Assembly (NCBI RefSeq): GCF_007845675.1 | Contig: NZ_VOBR01000015.1 | Location: forward strand, 62,001-126,000 | Source: Lentzea tibetensis | GTDB lineage: Bacteria; Actinomycetota; Actinomycetes; Mycobacteriales; Pseudonocardiaceae | DNA length: 64,000 bases | Reading direction: 5' to 3' | In this document: positions 8,702 through 17,825 of the stretch, one piece after another | Numbering within the stretch: the stretch's first letter is position 1 | How the letters are laid out: each line of letters opens with the position of its first letter | Notes under the pieces: generated by a model | Told to the model about the DNA's origin: nothing | Database searches by the model: none | Seen by the model: only the letters and a program-made list of their open reading frames with translations | Translations under genes and position numbers: made by a program

Positions 8702-9841
8702 CTACAGGCCCAGACGGGTGACCGCGTTGTCCTCGAGAGGGTTCGCGGTGCGGATGTAGCGGTGCACGGTGCGCGGGTTCGTCCACCGCCCCTGCCGCAT
8801 GATCTCCCGGTCGCTCGCCCCGCCCAGCGCCGCCTGCGTCGCGAAACCCGCCCGCAGCGAATGCCCGCCGAACAGCGCCGGATCCAGGCCAGCGCGCTCG
8901 GCGTAGCGCTTCACCAGCTCCGCCACCGCGCGCCCCGACATCGCCGCCGCCTTCGGCTGGCCGTGCCGGTTGATCGACGGGAACAACGAGCCAGTCAGGT
9001 CCGTGCCCCGGAAGCTGTGGCACCGGTGCAGCTCGGACTCCTCCGCCACCGGACGCGTCTCACCCGCGCGGTGCCGGGTCAGCAGGTCCGCCCAGTCCGC
9101 GAACGCGCACACCGGGCACGTCCGCCTGCGCGACCCGCGCGGCAGCACCACCCGCTGCTGGTGCTGACCCGTCTGATCGGTCTTCGTCACCCCGAGGTGC
9201 ACCAGCAGCAGCGGCTCGTGGCTGCGCGCGTCGACGTCCGCCGTGACGTCCTCGAACGACAACGCCGCCAGCTCGCTGCGCCGCAACGCCCCCGCGAACC
9301 CCACCAGCAGCAGCAAGGTGTCCCGCGCCCGCGTCAGACCCGGCTCTGGCCGTTCGGCCAGCAACGCCTCCAGCGTGTCCAGCAGCACCGGCCGCTTGCG
9401 CTGGGGCTGCGTCTTGCGCGTGCGGCGGATACCTCGCAACGTCATCCGCACCACGTCACTGCGCGTCGGGCTCGGCAGCCCGTTCGCGGCGTGCACCGCG
9501 GCGATCGCCGCCGACTTGCGATCCAAAGTGGACGCACCGAAGGCCCGCGAGCCATCAGGCCGCACCGCGTCCGCCGCCGCGGCCAGGTACACCGCCACGT
9601 CCAGCGGGTTCGCCGGCAACGCCTGCCGGTTCTCCGACGCGCACCACGCCGCCCATGCGATCCAGTCCGACCGGTAGGCGCGGATCGTGTTGGGGGACTG
9701 CGCCGCGTGCAGGTACGTCGCCAGCGACGCGGCCTGCTCGTCGTCGAACCGCTGCCGCACCGACTCCAGCTCGGCGAAGTCCACCAGAACGGTGTGACTC
9801 ACTCGGCCGAGTGCGGCCCGGACGGGCTCGGGCAGGCTCAC
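8702..9841 (-). CDS. Tyrosine recombinase/integrase (XerC-like)
   Basis: DNA-breaking-rejoining enzyme, 379 residues from the GTG at 9841. The N-terminal SAM-like core-binding domain (about 30-125) contains SPNTIRAYRSDWIAW. The catalytic domain follows with Arg187 (GALRRSEL), Lys220 (VTKTDQ), His327 and Arg330 (GGHSLRAGFA), Trp353 (GRWTNP) and the nucleophile Tyr362 (HRYIR). All active-site positions are filled, so it should be active. The start overlaps the stop of the upstream aldolase-like gene by four bases (GTGA), an unusual coupling for an integrase. I saw no tRNA or obvious att pair. Confidence 0.9.
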   Translation of the reverse strand: MSLPEPVRAALGRVSHTVLVDFAELESVRQRFDDEQAASLATYLHAAQSPNTIRAYRSDWIAWAAWCASENRQALPANPLDVAVYLAAAADAVRPDGSRAFGASTLDRKSAAIAAVHAANGLPSPTRSDVVRMTLRGIRRTRKTQPQRKRPVLLDTLEALLAERPEPGLTRARDTLLLLVGFAGALRRSELAALSFEDVTADVDARSHEPLLLVHLGVTKTDQTGQHQQRVVLPRGSRRRTCPVCAFADWADLLTRHRAGETRPVAEESELHRCHSFRGTDLTGSLFPSINRHGQPKAAAMSGRAVAELVKRYAERAGLDPALFGGHSLRAGFATQAALGGASDREIMRQGRWTNPRTVHRYIRTANPLEDNAVTRLGL

Positions 9842-10893
9842 ACCGGTGATCGTATCGCCAGCAGCCCGATGAGCGCGGCAACCTCGTCCGGCGTGAAGTC
9901 CACCGCGTTGACGCCGACCACCACCTCGAAGCTGCAGCGGCGCGGATCCGGGTTCGACCGGGTGCGGTGGAACAGCTGGATCCCCTCCCGCTCGAGCAAC
10001 TTCCGCGCGGCCTCCTCCACCTCGTGCCGCGGCGCGGGGACGTGCACGTGGAAGAGCGGTGTGCACGGCACCTCGGGAACCGTGTGCGCCGGTGTGCCCG
10101 CGTTGATCGCGCGGGCCAGCGCCTGGGCGTGGTCGCGGAACTCGGCCATCCGCGGCAGCGTCTCCTCCAGCCCCACCAGCGCGATCGCCGCCATCGGCCA
10201 CGCGTCCGGCATCGAGCCGCCCAACCGCTGCCGCCACACCCTCGCGTGCGCGATCGTGGCCTCGTCACCCGCGAGCACGGCGCCCGCGGTGCCCTCCAGT
10301 CCTTTGTAGAGCGACACGTAGACCGTGTCGAACAGCGCCGCGATCTCCGCGTGCGTCTTGTCGTACGCCGTCTGCGCCTCCCACAGCCGGGCGCCGTCGA
10401 GGTGCGCTCGGGCACCGCCGTCCTTCGCCCAGCGGGTGTGCGCTTCGAGCTCCTCCCACGACGGGACCTGGCCGCCGATGTCGCGCTGCGGCAGCTCGAC
10501 CAGCAACGCGGCGAGCGGTTCGGCCACGCCGTCCAGGTCCTCGGCGGTGAACAGCCTGTTGGGATCACCGAGCGGATGCAGCCGCAGACCGTGCACGACG
10601 CTGTAACCGTTCGCCTCGTGCACCGCGAGATGGGACTGCGGGTGGGCGGCGAAGGTGTGCCTGCCGGTGGTCTCGGCGTGGATGCGCAGTGCGACCTGCT
10701 GGGCCATCGTGCCGGTGGGGAACAACAGCGCCGCCTGCTTGCCGAGCAGGGTGGCGACGCGTTCTTCCAGGCGGCGCACGGGTTCTTCGGCCGTGGTGTC
10801 CTCGGGGAGGTGTGCGAGCAGCGTGCGCAGCACGTGGTGTGGTGTGCGGCGCAGCGGAGCGTGCAGGTTGAGCGATCGGCGGATCTGCGTCAT
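9838..10893 (-). CDS. Threonine aldolase/beta-eliminating lyase family PLP enzyme
   Basis: Fold-type I PLP enzyme, 351 residues, of the low-specificity threonine aldolase family, which cleaves threonine to glycine and acetaldehyde. Supporting features are the FPTGTMAQQ phosphate-binding region, the cofactor-contacting Asp in AHLDGARLW and the probable PLP lysine in YVSLYKG. The C-terminal part is somewhat diverged, so another beta-hydroxy-amino-acid lyase activity is possible. ATG at 10893. Its stop overlaps the recombinase start, so the two are probably co-translated. Confidence 0.82.
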   Translation of the reverse strand: MTQIRRSLNLHAPLRRTPHHVLRTLLAHLPEDTTAEEPVRRLEERVATLLGKQAALLFPTGTMAQQVALRIHAETTGRHTFAAHPQSHLAVHEANGYSVVHGLRLHPLGDPNRLFTAEDLDGVAEPLAALLVELPQRDIGGQVPSWEELEAHTRWAKDGGARAHLDGARLWEAQTAYDKTHAEIAALFDTVYVSLYKGLEGTAGAVLAGDEATIAHARVWRQRLGGSMPDAWPMAAIALVGLEETLPRMAEFRDHAQALARAINAGTPAHTVPEVPCTPLFHVHVPAPRHEVEEAARKLLEREGIQLFHRTRSNPDPRRCSFEVVVGVNAVDFTPDEVAALIGLLAIRSPV

Positions 10894-10960
10894 CTCGTGA
10901 GGCTACGTTGCCGCCAGTGACTTGCAATAGAGCGGAGAAGAGGCGGACCGTGCCGACAAC

Positions 10961-11059
10961 TCCAGGCGGGCGTTGGAGCGGGCAAGGCTCGCGATCGCCG
11001 CGACAGCCGCGGTGTGCGACCTCGCGGTGATCGGCGGTGGCGTGGCGCGGGCTGGTGAC
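10961..11059 (+). pseudogene. Remnant of a ROK-family sugar kinase/regulator
   Basis: The plus-strand frame at 10961-11059 reads ALERARLAIAATAAVCD followed by LAVIGGGVARAGD. This is the pattern of the ROK family near the end of the ATP/sugar fold (typically VVIGGGVAQAGD). The rest of a ROK protein of about 300 residues is missing on both sides. The match stops exactly where the oppositely oriented DUF4180 gene ends. It is therefore a probable relic of a deleted gene. The stretch is short, so confidence is moderate. Confidence 0.45.
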
Positions 11060-11419
11060 TCAGGCGTTCGCGAGGCGCTCGTGCAGCTCGGCCTCGTCGC
11101 GCACGAACCACAGCTGCGTGCGGCGGTTCGACTCGTGCACGAAGTCCCGCAACGACGTGCTCGCCTCGACGTGGCCGCTGATGTCGCCGACGACCGCGAC
11201 CCGCAGGCCGTAGTTCACGAACTTCTGCACGATCGCGCCCGCGACCCCGGTGCGCAGCCGGAAGAAGTCGTCGGTCAGTCGCTCCGCCGGCACCACGACC
11301 AGGTCGACGTCCTGCCCCCACAGCTGACCGATCAGGTCGACGACGGCCTGCTCGCCGTCGAGCTTCGCGCTGTCGGCCGGGACGACGTAGGTGCTGACAC
11401 CGTGCAAGGTCTGGAGCAT
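11060..11419 (-). CDS. DUF4180 domain-containing protein
   Basis: 119-residue soluble protein of the DUF4180 family, function unknown. The ATG at 11419 starts MLQTLHGVSTYVV. Family-like stretches include DLVVVPAERLTDDFFRL and GLRVAVVGDISGHVEAS, and the strand-helix alternation suggests a small alpha/beta domain similar to STAS-like folds. The reading frame is open for another 110 codons upstream, but that part is antisense to the adenosine deaminase region and does not look coding. It is divergent from the deaminase gene. Confidence 0.75.
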   Translation of the reverse strand: MLQTLHGVSTYVVPADSAKLDGEQAVVDLIGQLWGQDVDLVVVPAERLTDDFFRLRTGVAGAIVQKFVNYGLRVAVVGDISGHVEASTSLRDFVHESNRRTQLWFVRDEAELHERLANA

Positions 11420-11549
11420 GCCGATCAAGCTACCGGCGCCCCAGCGATCTCCCGGCCAGGTTTTCCACCATCCGGAACGGGACGGTCGCGGCGCGCCCGT
11501 CGCCGATATTCCGGCGAAACCACAGCCGGGAATACCTAGGCTCGTGGCC

Positions 11550-12521
11550 ATGCCCGACCTCGCGACGCTGCCCAAGGCACACCTGCACGTGCACCTCGAG
11601 AGCACGGTCCGCCCCGGCACCCTCGCCGAGCTCGCCGACAGCCACGGCGTCACGCTGCCGCGGAAACCGGACGCGTTCGAAGGCTTCACGCAGTTCGCCG
11701 CCCACAACGGAGCCGTGCGCGACTGCCTGCGCCGCCCCGAGGACTTCACCCGCGTCGCCCGCGAGTTCTGCGCGTCCCAGGCCGCCGACGGCGTCCGCTA
11801 CGCCGAGGTCACCTTCACCGCCGCCGCCCACGGCGAACGCCTCGGCGACCCGGACATGCCGCTGCAGGCGGTGCTCGCCGGACTGAAGGAAGGCCAGGCG
11901 CTCACCGGCGTCGAGTGTCGCGTGCTGCTCGACCACCCGCGCCGCCGTCCCGCCGCACGGCTGAAGCGCACCCTCGACCTGGCCCGCCGGCACCCCGAGG
12001 TCGTGGGAATCGGCGTCGCGGGGGAGGAGAACCACCCCCTCGCGCCGTTCGCCGACCTGTTCGGCGAAGCCGCGGACGCCGGCATCGGCTTGGTGCACCA
12101 CGCGGGCGAGACCTGCGGCGCCGACAGCGTCCGCGACGCGCTCACCACCGGGCGCGCCGACCGGATCGGGCACGGCATCCGCGCACTCGAAGACCCCTCG
12201 GTGATCGCCGAGCTGCGCGACCGGCGCATCCCGCTCGAGGTGTGCCCCTCGTCCAACGCCGCACTCGGGCTCGTCGAGTCGTTCTCCTCTCATCCGCTGC
12301 CGCACCTGCTCGACGCCGGCCTCGTCGTCACGCTCAACACCGACATCCCCGACTCGACCGGCACCACCCTCACCGACGAGTACATCCGCGTGCGGGAGAC
12401 GTTCGGCTACGACGACACCGTCCTCGCCACGTTCGCCCGCAACGCCGTCGACGCCTCATACGCGTCCGAAGCCACCAAGACGCTGCTGCACAAGGACATC
12501 GATGCCTGGCTCACCACCTGA
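11550..12521 (+). CDS. Adenosine deaminase family protein
   Basis: Zinc-dependent purine deaminase of the adenosine deaminase family, 323 residues from the ATG at 11550. The zinc site is visible: HLHVHLEST near residue 11, the His in VHHAGET, and NTD near residue 267. Catalytic Glu and His lie in HAGET and DRIGHG. The usual NTDDP is NTDIP here, which changes the second aspartate. The substrate may therefore be a modified adenosine or another aminopurine nucleoside rather than adenosine itself. It overlaps the next gene by 20 bases. Confidence 0.82.
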   Translation: MPDLATLPKAHLHVHLESTVRPGTLAELADSHGVTLPRKPDAFEGFTQFAAHNGAVRDCLRRPEDFTRVAREFCASQAADGVRYAEVTFTAAAHGERLGDPDMPLQAVLAGLKEGQALTGVECRVLLDHPRRRPAARLKRTLDLARRHPEVVGIGVAGEENHPLAPFADLFGEAADAGIGLVHHAGETCGADSVRDALTTGRADRIGHGIRALEDPSVIAELRDRRIPLEVCPSSNAALGLVESFSSHPLPHLLDAGLVVTLNTDIPDSTGTTLTDEYIRVRETFGYDDTVLATFARNAVDASYASEATKTLLHKDIDAWLTT

Positions 12522-13005
12522 CCTCACCCTGCGCCCGTGGGGCGAGGACGACCTGTGGGTGCTGCGCGCGCAGAACACTCCTGAGGCCCTCGTCCACCTC
12601 GGCGGCCCCGAACCCGACGACGCGGTGATCGACCGCCACCGCCGGTACGTCGAGTTGACCTCCACCGGCCGCATGTACGTGATCGAGGACGGCGGCGAGG
12701 TCGCGGGATCCATCGGGTACTGGGAGAAGGAGTGGGACGGCCAGACCGTCTTCGAGACCGGCTGGCACGTGCTGCCCCACGCCCAGGGCCGCGGCATCGC
12801 CACCCGAGCCGCCGTCCAGATCGCCCGCATCGCCGCCGCCACCGGCACCCACCGCGAGCTCCACGCCTTCCCGCCCGTCACCAACGTCGCGTCCATCGGC
12901 GTCTGCCGCAAGGCCGGTTTCACACTCCGCCGCGAATGCGACTTCGAGTACCCCGAGGGCAGCTGGCTGCGCTGCCAGGACTGGTGGCTCCCGCTCACGT
13001 CATGA
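12502..13005 (+). CDS. GNAT family N-acetyltransferase
   Basis: 167-residue acetyl-CoA-dependent acetyltransferase. The acetyl-CoA loop is QGRGIATRA near residue 95 (family Q/RxxGxG/A), preceded by the beta4 strand ETGWHVLP. The late conserved segment NVASIGVCRKAGF is typical of the branch acting on small molecules or protein N-termini. The start at 12502 lies inside the end of the deaminase gene; a later start cannot be excluded. The substrate is unknown. Confidence 0.85.
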   Translation: MPGSPPDLTLRPWGEDDLWVLRAQNTPEALVHLGGPEPDDAVIDRHRRYVELTSTGRMYVIEDGGEVAGSIGYWEKEWDGQTVFETGWHVLPHAQGRGIATRAAVQIARIAAATGTHRELHAFPPVTNVASIGVCRKAGFTLRRECDFEYPEGSWLRCQDWWLPLTS

Positions 13006-13294
13006 CCTCCTGACGCGACGGCACGTAACAGGCGAGGCCGTGCTTCAACGCCAGCAGCGTCACGAGATCCATCAGCCGCTGCGACTCCGGCTCCACGTGC
13101 ACGATCACCGCGTCCGCACCCGCCGTCAGGTCCCACGGCACCGGCGCACCCGGATCGGGACACGTCTCCAGCAGCTCCCGGTGGAACGCCACCACCGCCG
13201 GATCCTCCACCGGCGAGGACCGCAGCTCCGCGTACCGCGCGGCCGCCTCCGCGTACGACGACGGACCAGGAGCCGGCCACACCACGACGTCCAT
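12995..13294 (-). CDS. Small hypothetical protein paired with DUF4240
   Basis: 99 residues, mostly helical, no recognised domain. It starts at the ATG 13294 (or the GTG just before it), overlapping the stop of the DUF4240 gene, so both are surely on one message. The central part reads VIVHVEPESQRLMDLVTLLA, suggesting a compact alpha/beta domain. Its 3' end overlaps the GNAT gene by 11 bases on the other strand. It may partner with the DUF4240 protein; that is inferred only from the tight coupling. Confidence 0.55.
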   Translation of the reverse strand: MDVVVWPAPGPSSYAEAAARYAELRSSPVEDPAVVAFHRELLETCPDPGAPVPWDLTAGADAVIVHVEPESQRLMDLVTLLALKHGLACYVPSRQEVMT

Positions 13295-13878
13295 CACGCC
13301 ACCTTCTCCCCGAGGAACAGTTCACTCAGACGTGGCAACCGGCCGCGGACCTCGGCCGGATCGTCGAAGTCCCACGACACCCCCACCGGATCCGGCGACG
13401 ACCGCGACGAGTGGCCACGCGCCTCCAGCAGCCGCTCCAGCCCCTCCTCCTGGCCGGTCGCCCGCCGGAACGCCTCACCCGCCACGTAGTCCAGCGACTC
13501 CCAGTCCGGCCAGTCCGCGTCCTCCCACGCGTCCACCTCGCCCAGCCCGGCCAGCCGCACCACCGCGGGCACGGCCGCGAGCGCGTCGGCCGAGGCCGCC
13601 ACCCGCTCGAACACCTCCGGCCCCAGACCCACCAGCCACGCCTGGAAGTAGAAGAACCCGTCGTCCGAGCACAGGCCATCGCACACCACCGCGGCCGCCG
13701 CCCAGTGATCCCATGTGTCCACGCGAGATCTCAGCCGATCGAAGTGCACCTGGAAGTCGGCGATGTCACCCGGCGGCAGACCGGCCAGCGCATCGGTCAG
13801 CCACTCCAAGCGTTCGTCCTGGTCAGGGGTCTCGTCGCGGGAGCGCTCCACGAGGCCCCAGAAAGCGCTCATGTCCAT
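13294..13878 (-). CDS. DUF4240 domain-containing protein
   Basis: 194-residue cytoplasmic protein of the DUF4240 family, function unknown. The family hallmark is visible: an N-terminal FWGLVERSRDE helix, a F-x-x-H-F-D-R-L segment near residue 43, and the CDDGFFYFQAWLVGLG-like stretch near residue 70. It is acidic overall. The ATG at 13878 gives MDMSAFW, and an internal ATG six bases later is equally possible. It is divergent from hrpA, with about 67 bases between the starts. Confidence 0.8.
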   Translation of the reverse strand: MDMSAFWGLVERSRDETPDQDERLEWLTDALAGLPPGDIADFQVHFDRLRSRVDTWDHWAAAAVVCDGLCSDDGFFYFQAWLVGLGPEVFERVAASADALAAVPAVVRLAGLGEVDAWEDADWPDWESLDYVAGEAFRRATGQEEGLERLLEARGHSSRSSPDPVGVSWDFDDPAEVRGRLPRLSELFLGEKVA

Positions 13879-13945
13879 GCCGCGACCATAGGACCGAGCA
13901 CCGACAATTTATTGGCGCGAGCCCTCCGCGAGGACTGACTATCCT

Positions 13946-16900
13946 GTGCACCAAATGGACACCCCGCTCGCTGAACTGCACAAACGCCTACCCGAGCTGA
14001 TGCTGCGTGATCAACGCAGGCTCGGGCGCCGGATCGACGGCGCACGCAAGGTGAAGGACCCGATGGCCCGGCGCAAGATCGCCGAGGAGATCGCGGGCCT
14101 GATCGACGAGGCGCGGCTCCGGCTCGACCTCAAGCGGGAGTCCGTCCCGGTCATCCGCTATCCCGAAGAGCTCCCGGTCAGCCAGAACAAGGGCGACATC
14201 AAAGAGCTCATCGCGAACCACCAGGTCGTGATCGTCGCCGGCGAGACCGGCTCCGGGAAGACCACCCAGCTCCCCAAGATCTGCCTCGAGCTCGGCCGCG
14301 GCATCAAGGGCCAGATCGGCCACACCCAGCCCCGCCGCCTCGCCGCCCGCACCGTCGCCGAACGCGTCGCCGAGGAACTGGGCACCCCGCTCGGCAGCAC
14401 CGTCGGCTACAAGGTCCGCTTCACCGACCAGTCCGGCGACAACACCCTCGTCAAGCTCATGACCGACGGCATCCTGCTCGCCGAGATCCAAACCGACCGC
14501 GAGCTGAGCCGGTACGACACGATCATCATCGACGAGGCGCACGAACGCAGCCTCAACGTCGACTTCCTCCTCGGCTACCTCAAGCAGCTGCTGCCGCGGC
14601 GCCCCGACCTCAAGGTCGTCATCACCAGCGCCACCATCGACCCTCAGCGGTTCTCCCGGCACTTCCGCGACGCGCCGATCATCGAGGTCTCCGGCCGCAC
14701 CTACCCGGTCGAGGTCCGCTACCGGCCGCTCGGCGAGGATGACGACCAGACCCAGGGCATCATCGACGCCGTCCACGAGCTCCAGCACGAAGGCCCAGGC
14801 GACATCCTCGTGTTCCTCTCCGGCGAACGCGAGATCCGCGACACCGCCGACGCGCTCAAGCAGGAGGACATCCGCAACACCGAGATCCTCCCGCTCTACG
14901 CGCGGCTCTCGGTGGGGGAGCAGCACCTCGTCTTCCAGCGCCACACCGGACGCCGCGTCGTGCTCGCCACCAACGTCGCCGAAACCTCGCTGACGGTGCC
15001 GGGCATCAAGTACGTCATCGACCCCGGCAACGCCCGCATCTCCCGCTACAGCCACCGCCTCAAGGTCCAGCGGCTGCCCATCGAACCCGTCTCCCAGGCC
15101 AGCGCCAACCAGCGCAAGGGCCGCTGCGGCCGGGTCAGCGAAGGCATCTGCATCCGGCTCTACTCCGAGGACGACTTCGAGGCGCGCCCGGAGTACACCG
15201 ACCCGGAGATCCTGCGCACCAACCTCGCCAGCGTCATCCTCCAGATGACCGCCATCGGCCTCGGCGACATCGCCGCGTTCCCGTTCATCGACGGACCCGA
15301 CAGCCGCAACATCAACGACGGCATCGGCCTGCTCCAGGAACTGGGCGCGATCAACGCCGCCGAGAAGAAGCTCACCCCGGTCGGCCGCAAGCTCGCCCAG
15401 CTGCCCGTCGACCCGCGCCTGGGCCGCATGGTCCTGGAAGCCGACACCAACGGCTGTCTGCGCGAAGTCATGATCATCGCCGCCGCGCTGTCCATTCAGG
15501 ACCCCCGCGAACGCCCCGCGGACAAGCAGCAGGCGGCCACCGAGCAGCACGCCAGGTTCGTCCACGCCGAGTCAGACTTCCTGACCTACCTGAACCTGTG
15601 GCAGTACCTCAAGGACCAGCAGAAGGCGCTGTCGTCCAACCAGTTCCGCAAGCTGTGCCGCAACGAGTTCCTCAACTACCTGCGCGTGCGCGAGTGGCAG
15701 GACATCTACCTGCAGCTCCGGCAGGTCGCCAAGCAGCTCGGCATGACGCTCGACGAGCAGCCGGGCGACCCGCGCAACATCCACATCTCGCTGCTGTCCG
15801 GGCTGCTGTCGCACATCGGCCTCAAGGACGTCCTCAAGAAGGACACGCAGAAGAAGGAACGGCGGCCGATGACCGAGTTCATCGGCGCCCGCAACGCCAA
15901 GTTCGCGATCTTCCCCGGCTCCGCGGTGTTCAAGAAGCCACCCCAGTGGGTCATGGCCGCCGAGCTCGTCGAGACGACCAGGCTCTGGGGCCGCATCGTC
16001 GCCAAGATCGAACCCGAGTGGGCCGAACGGCTCGGCGAGCACGTCGTCAAGCGCAACTACAGCGAACCGCACTGGGAAGCCAAGCGCGGATCCGTTGTCG
16101 CACTGGAGAAAGTCACCCTCTACGGCGTTCCCATCGTCACCGGCCGCAAGGTCGGCTACGGGAGCATCGACCCCGAGCTCAGCCGCGACCTGTTCATCCG
16201 CCACGCGCTCGTGCAGGGCGAGTGGACCACCCACCACAAGTTCTTCCACGCCAACCGCGCCCTGCTCGACGAGGTCGAGGAGCTCGAGAACCGCGCCCGC
16301 CGCCGCGACATCATCGTCGACGACGAGACCCTCTACGAGTTCTACGACCAGCGCGTCGGCAAGGACGTCGTGTCCGCGCGGCACTTCGACACGTGGTGGA
16401 AGAAGTGCCCGGACAAGAACCTCCTCACCTTCACCCGCGAGATGCTCGTCAACGACCGCGCGGACGTCAGCGAGCACCAGTACCCCGACGAGTGGCGCCA
16501 GGGTGAGCTGACCCTGCCGCTCAGCTACCACTTCGAGCCCGGCGCCGAGCAGGACGGCGTCACCGTCCAGCTCCCGCTGCCCGCGCTCACCACGCTCGAG
16601 GACGACGCGTTCTCCTGGCAGATCCCCGGACTGCGCCACGAGCTCGTCGTCGCGCTCATCCGGTCGCTGCCCAAGCAGATCCGCCGCAACTTCGTGCCCG
16701 TCCCCGACGTCGCCACCGCCGTGCTCGCCCGCATCAACCCCGATGAGACCTCCCTGCTCGGCGGGCTCGAACGCGAGCTGCGGGCGCTCACCGGCGTCAC
16801 CGTGCCGCGCGAGGCGTGGCAGTTCGACCAGGTGCCCGACCACCTCAAGCTCACCTTCCAGATCGTCGACGCCGACAACCGCAAGCTCGCCGAGGGCAAG

Positions 16901-17821
16901 GACCTCGCCGCGCTGAAGGACCAGCTGCGCCAGGAGGTCCGCGAAACCCTCTCCGCCGCCGCCGGACACCTCGAACGCACCGGCATCACCACCTGGGACA
17001 TCGGGACGCTCCCGCGCACCATCGAGCAACGCCAGGCCGGCATCACCGTCACCGCCTACCCGACGCTCGTCGACCAGGGCGACAGCGTCGCCATCAAGGT
17101 CCTCGACACCCCCGGCCGCCAGGCGTACGCGATGCGCCGCGGCGTGCGCAGACTGCTGCTGCTCAACCTCAACTCCCCGGTGAAGATGTTGCAGCGCAAC
17201 CTCGACAACGCCGCCAAGCTCGTGCTCACCCGCAACCCGCACGGCGGCGTCGCGCAGCTGCTCGCCGACTGCATCTCCTGCGCCGTCGACCGGCTCATGG
17301 GCGAACCCGCGTGGGACGAGGCCGCCTACACCAAGCAGATCGCCAAGGTCCGCGCCGCGCTCAACGACACCACCTGGGTCGTCGTCCAGGAGGTCCGCAA
17401 GGTCCTCGAGATCGCGCAGGACGTCGAGCTGAAGCTCAATGCGCTCAAGGGCGCGGACGCGTCCAAACAGGACATTCGTGCGCAGTACAACGCGTTGGTG
17501 TACAACGGTTTCGTGACGGCCACCGGCTACGACCGGCTGCACGACCTCGGCCGCTACCTGCGCGGCATCGAACGGCGGATCGAGAAGCTGCCGCAGAACG
17601 CGGCGCGCGACCAGGAGTGGACCGACCGCGTCCACCAGGTGCACGCCGAGTACCGCGAACTGCGCTCCCAGAGCCCGGCCGACGAACCCGCGCCCGAGCT
17701 CGACGAGATCCGCTGGATGATCGAGGAACTGCGGCTGTCGTACTTCGCGCAGACCGTCGGCACCGCCTACACCGTCTCCGACAAGCGCATCTTCAAGGCG
17801 CTCGACGCGGTACCGCTGTAG
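13946..17821 (+). CDS. hrpA: ATP-dependent RNA helicase HrpA
   Basis: Large DEAH-box helicase of 1291 residues, the usual HrpA length. Motifs are GETGSGKTT (Walker A, near residue 97), DEAHERSLN (Walker B), TSATID (motif III) and QRKGRCGRV (motif VI). The HA2 and OB-fold regions and the long DUF3418 C-terminal domain specific to HrpA follow. It unwinds RNA; bacterial relatives act in mRNA processing and ribosome rescue. The start is GTG at 13946, or the ATG three codons on. The deacetylase gene starts four bases after the stop. Confidence 0.95.
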   Translation: MHQMDTPLAELHKRLPELMLRDQRRLGRRIDGARKVKDPMARRKIAEEIAGLIDEARLRLDLKRESVPVIRYPEELPVSQNKGDIKELIANHQVVIVAGETGSGKTTQLPKICLELGRGIKGQIGHTQPRRLAARTVAERVAEELGTPLGSTVGYKVRFTDQSGDNTLVKLMTDGILLAEIQTDRELSRYDTIIIDEAHERSLNVDFLLGYLKQLLPRRPDLKVVITSATIDPQRFSRHFRDAPIIEVSGRTYPVEVRYRPLGEDDDQTQGIIDAVHELQHEGPGDILVFLSGEREIRDTADALKQEDIRNTEILPLYARLSVGEQHLVFQRHTGRRVVLATNVAETSLTVPGIKYVIDPGNARISRYSHRLKVQRLPIEPVSQASANQRKGRCGRVSEGICIRLYSEDDFEARPEYTDPEILRTNLASVILQMTAIGLGDIAAFPFIDGPDSRNINDGIGLLQELGAINAAEKKLTPVGRKLAQLPVDPRLGRMVLEADTNGCLREVMIIAAALSIQDPRERPADKQQAATEQHARFVHAESDFLTYLNLWQYLKDQQKALSSNQFRKLCRNEFLNYLRVREWQDIYLQLRQVAKQLGMTLDEQPGDPRNIHISLLSGLLSHIGLKDVLKKDTQKKERRPMTEFIGARNAKFAIFPGSAVFKKPPQWVMAAELVETTRLWGRIVAKIEPEWAERLGEHVVKRNYSEPHWEAKRGSVVALEKVTLYGVPIVTGRKVGYGSIDPELSRDLFIRHALVQGEWTTHHKFFHANRALLDEVEELENRARRRDIIVDDETLYEFYDQRVGKDVVSARHFDTWWKKCPDKNLLTFTREMLVNDRADVSEHQYPDEWRQGELTLPLSYHFEPGAEQDGVTVQLPLPALTTLEDDAFSWQIPGLRHELVVALIRSLPKQIRRNFVPVPDVATAVLARINPDETSLLGGLERELRALTGVTVPREAWQFDQVPDHLKLTFQIVDADNRKLAEGKDLAALKDQLRQEVRETLSAAAGHLERTGITTWDIGTLPRTIEQRQAGITVTAYPTLVDQGDSVAIKVLDTPGRQAYAMRRGVRRLLLLNLNSPVKMLQRNLDNAAKLVLTRNPHGGVAQLLADCISCAVDRLMGEPAWDEAAYTKQIAKVRAALNDTTWVVVQEVRKVLEIAQDVELKLNALKGADASKQDIRAQYNALVYNGFVTATGYDRLHDLGRYLRGIERRIEKLPQNAARDQEWTDRVHQVHAEYRELRSQSPADEPAPELDEIRWMIEELRLSYFAQTVGTAYTVSDKRIFKALDAVPL

Positions 17822-17825
17822 TCCC

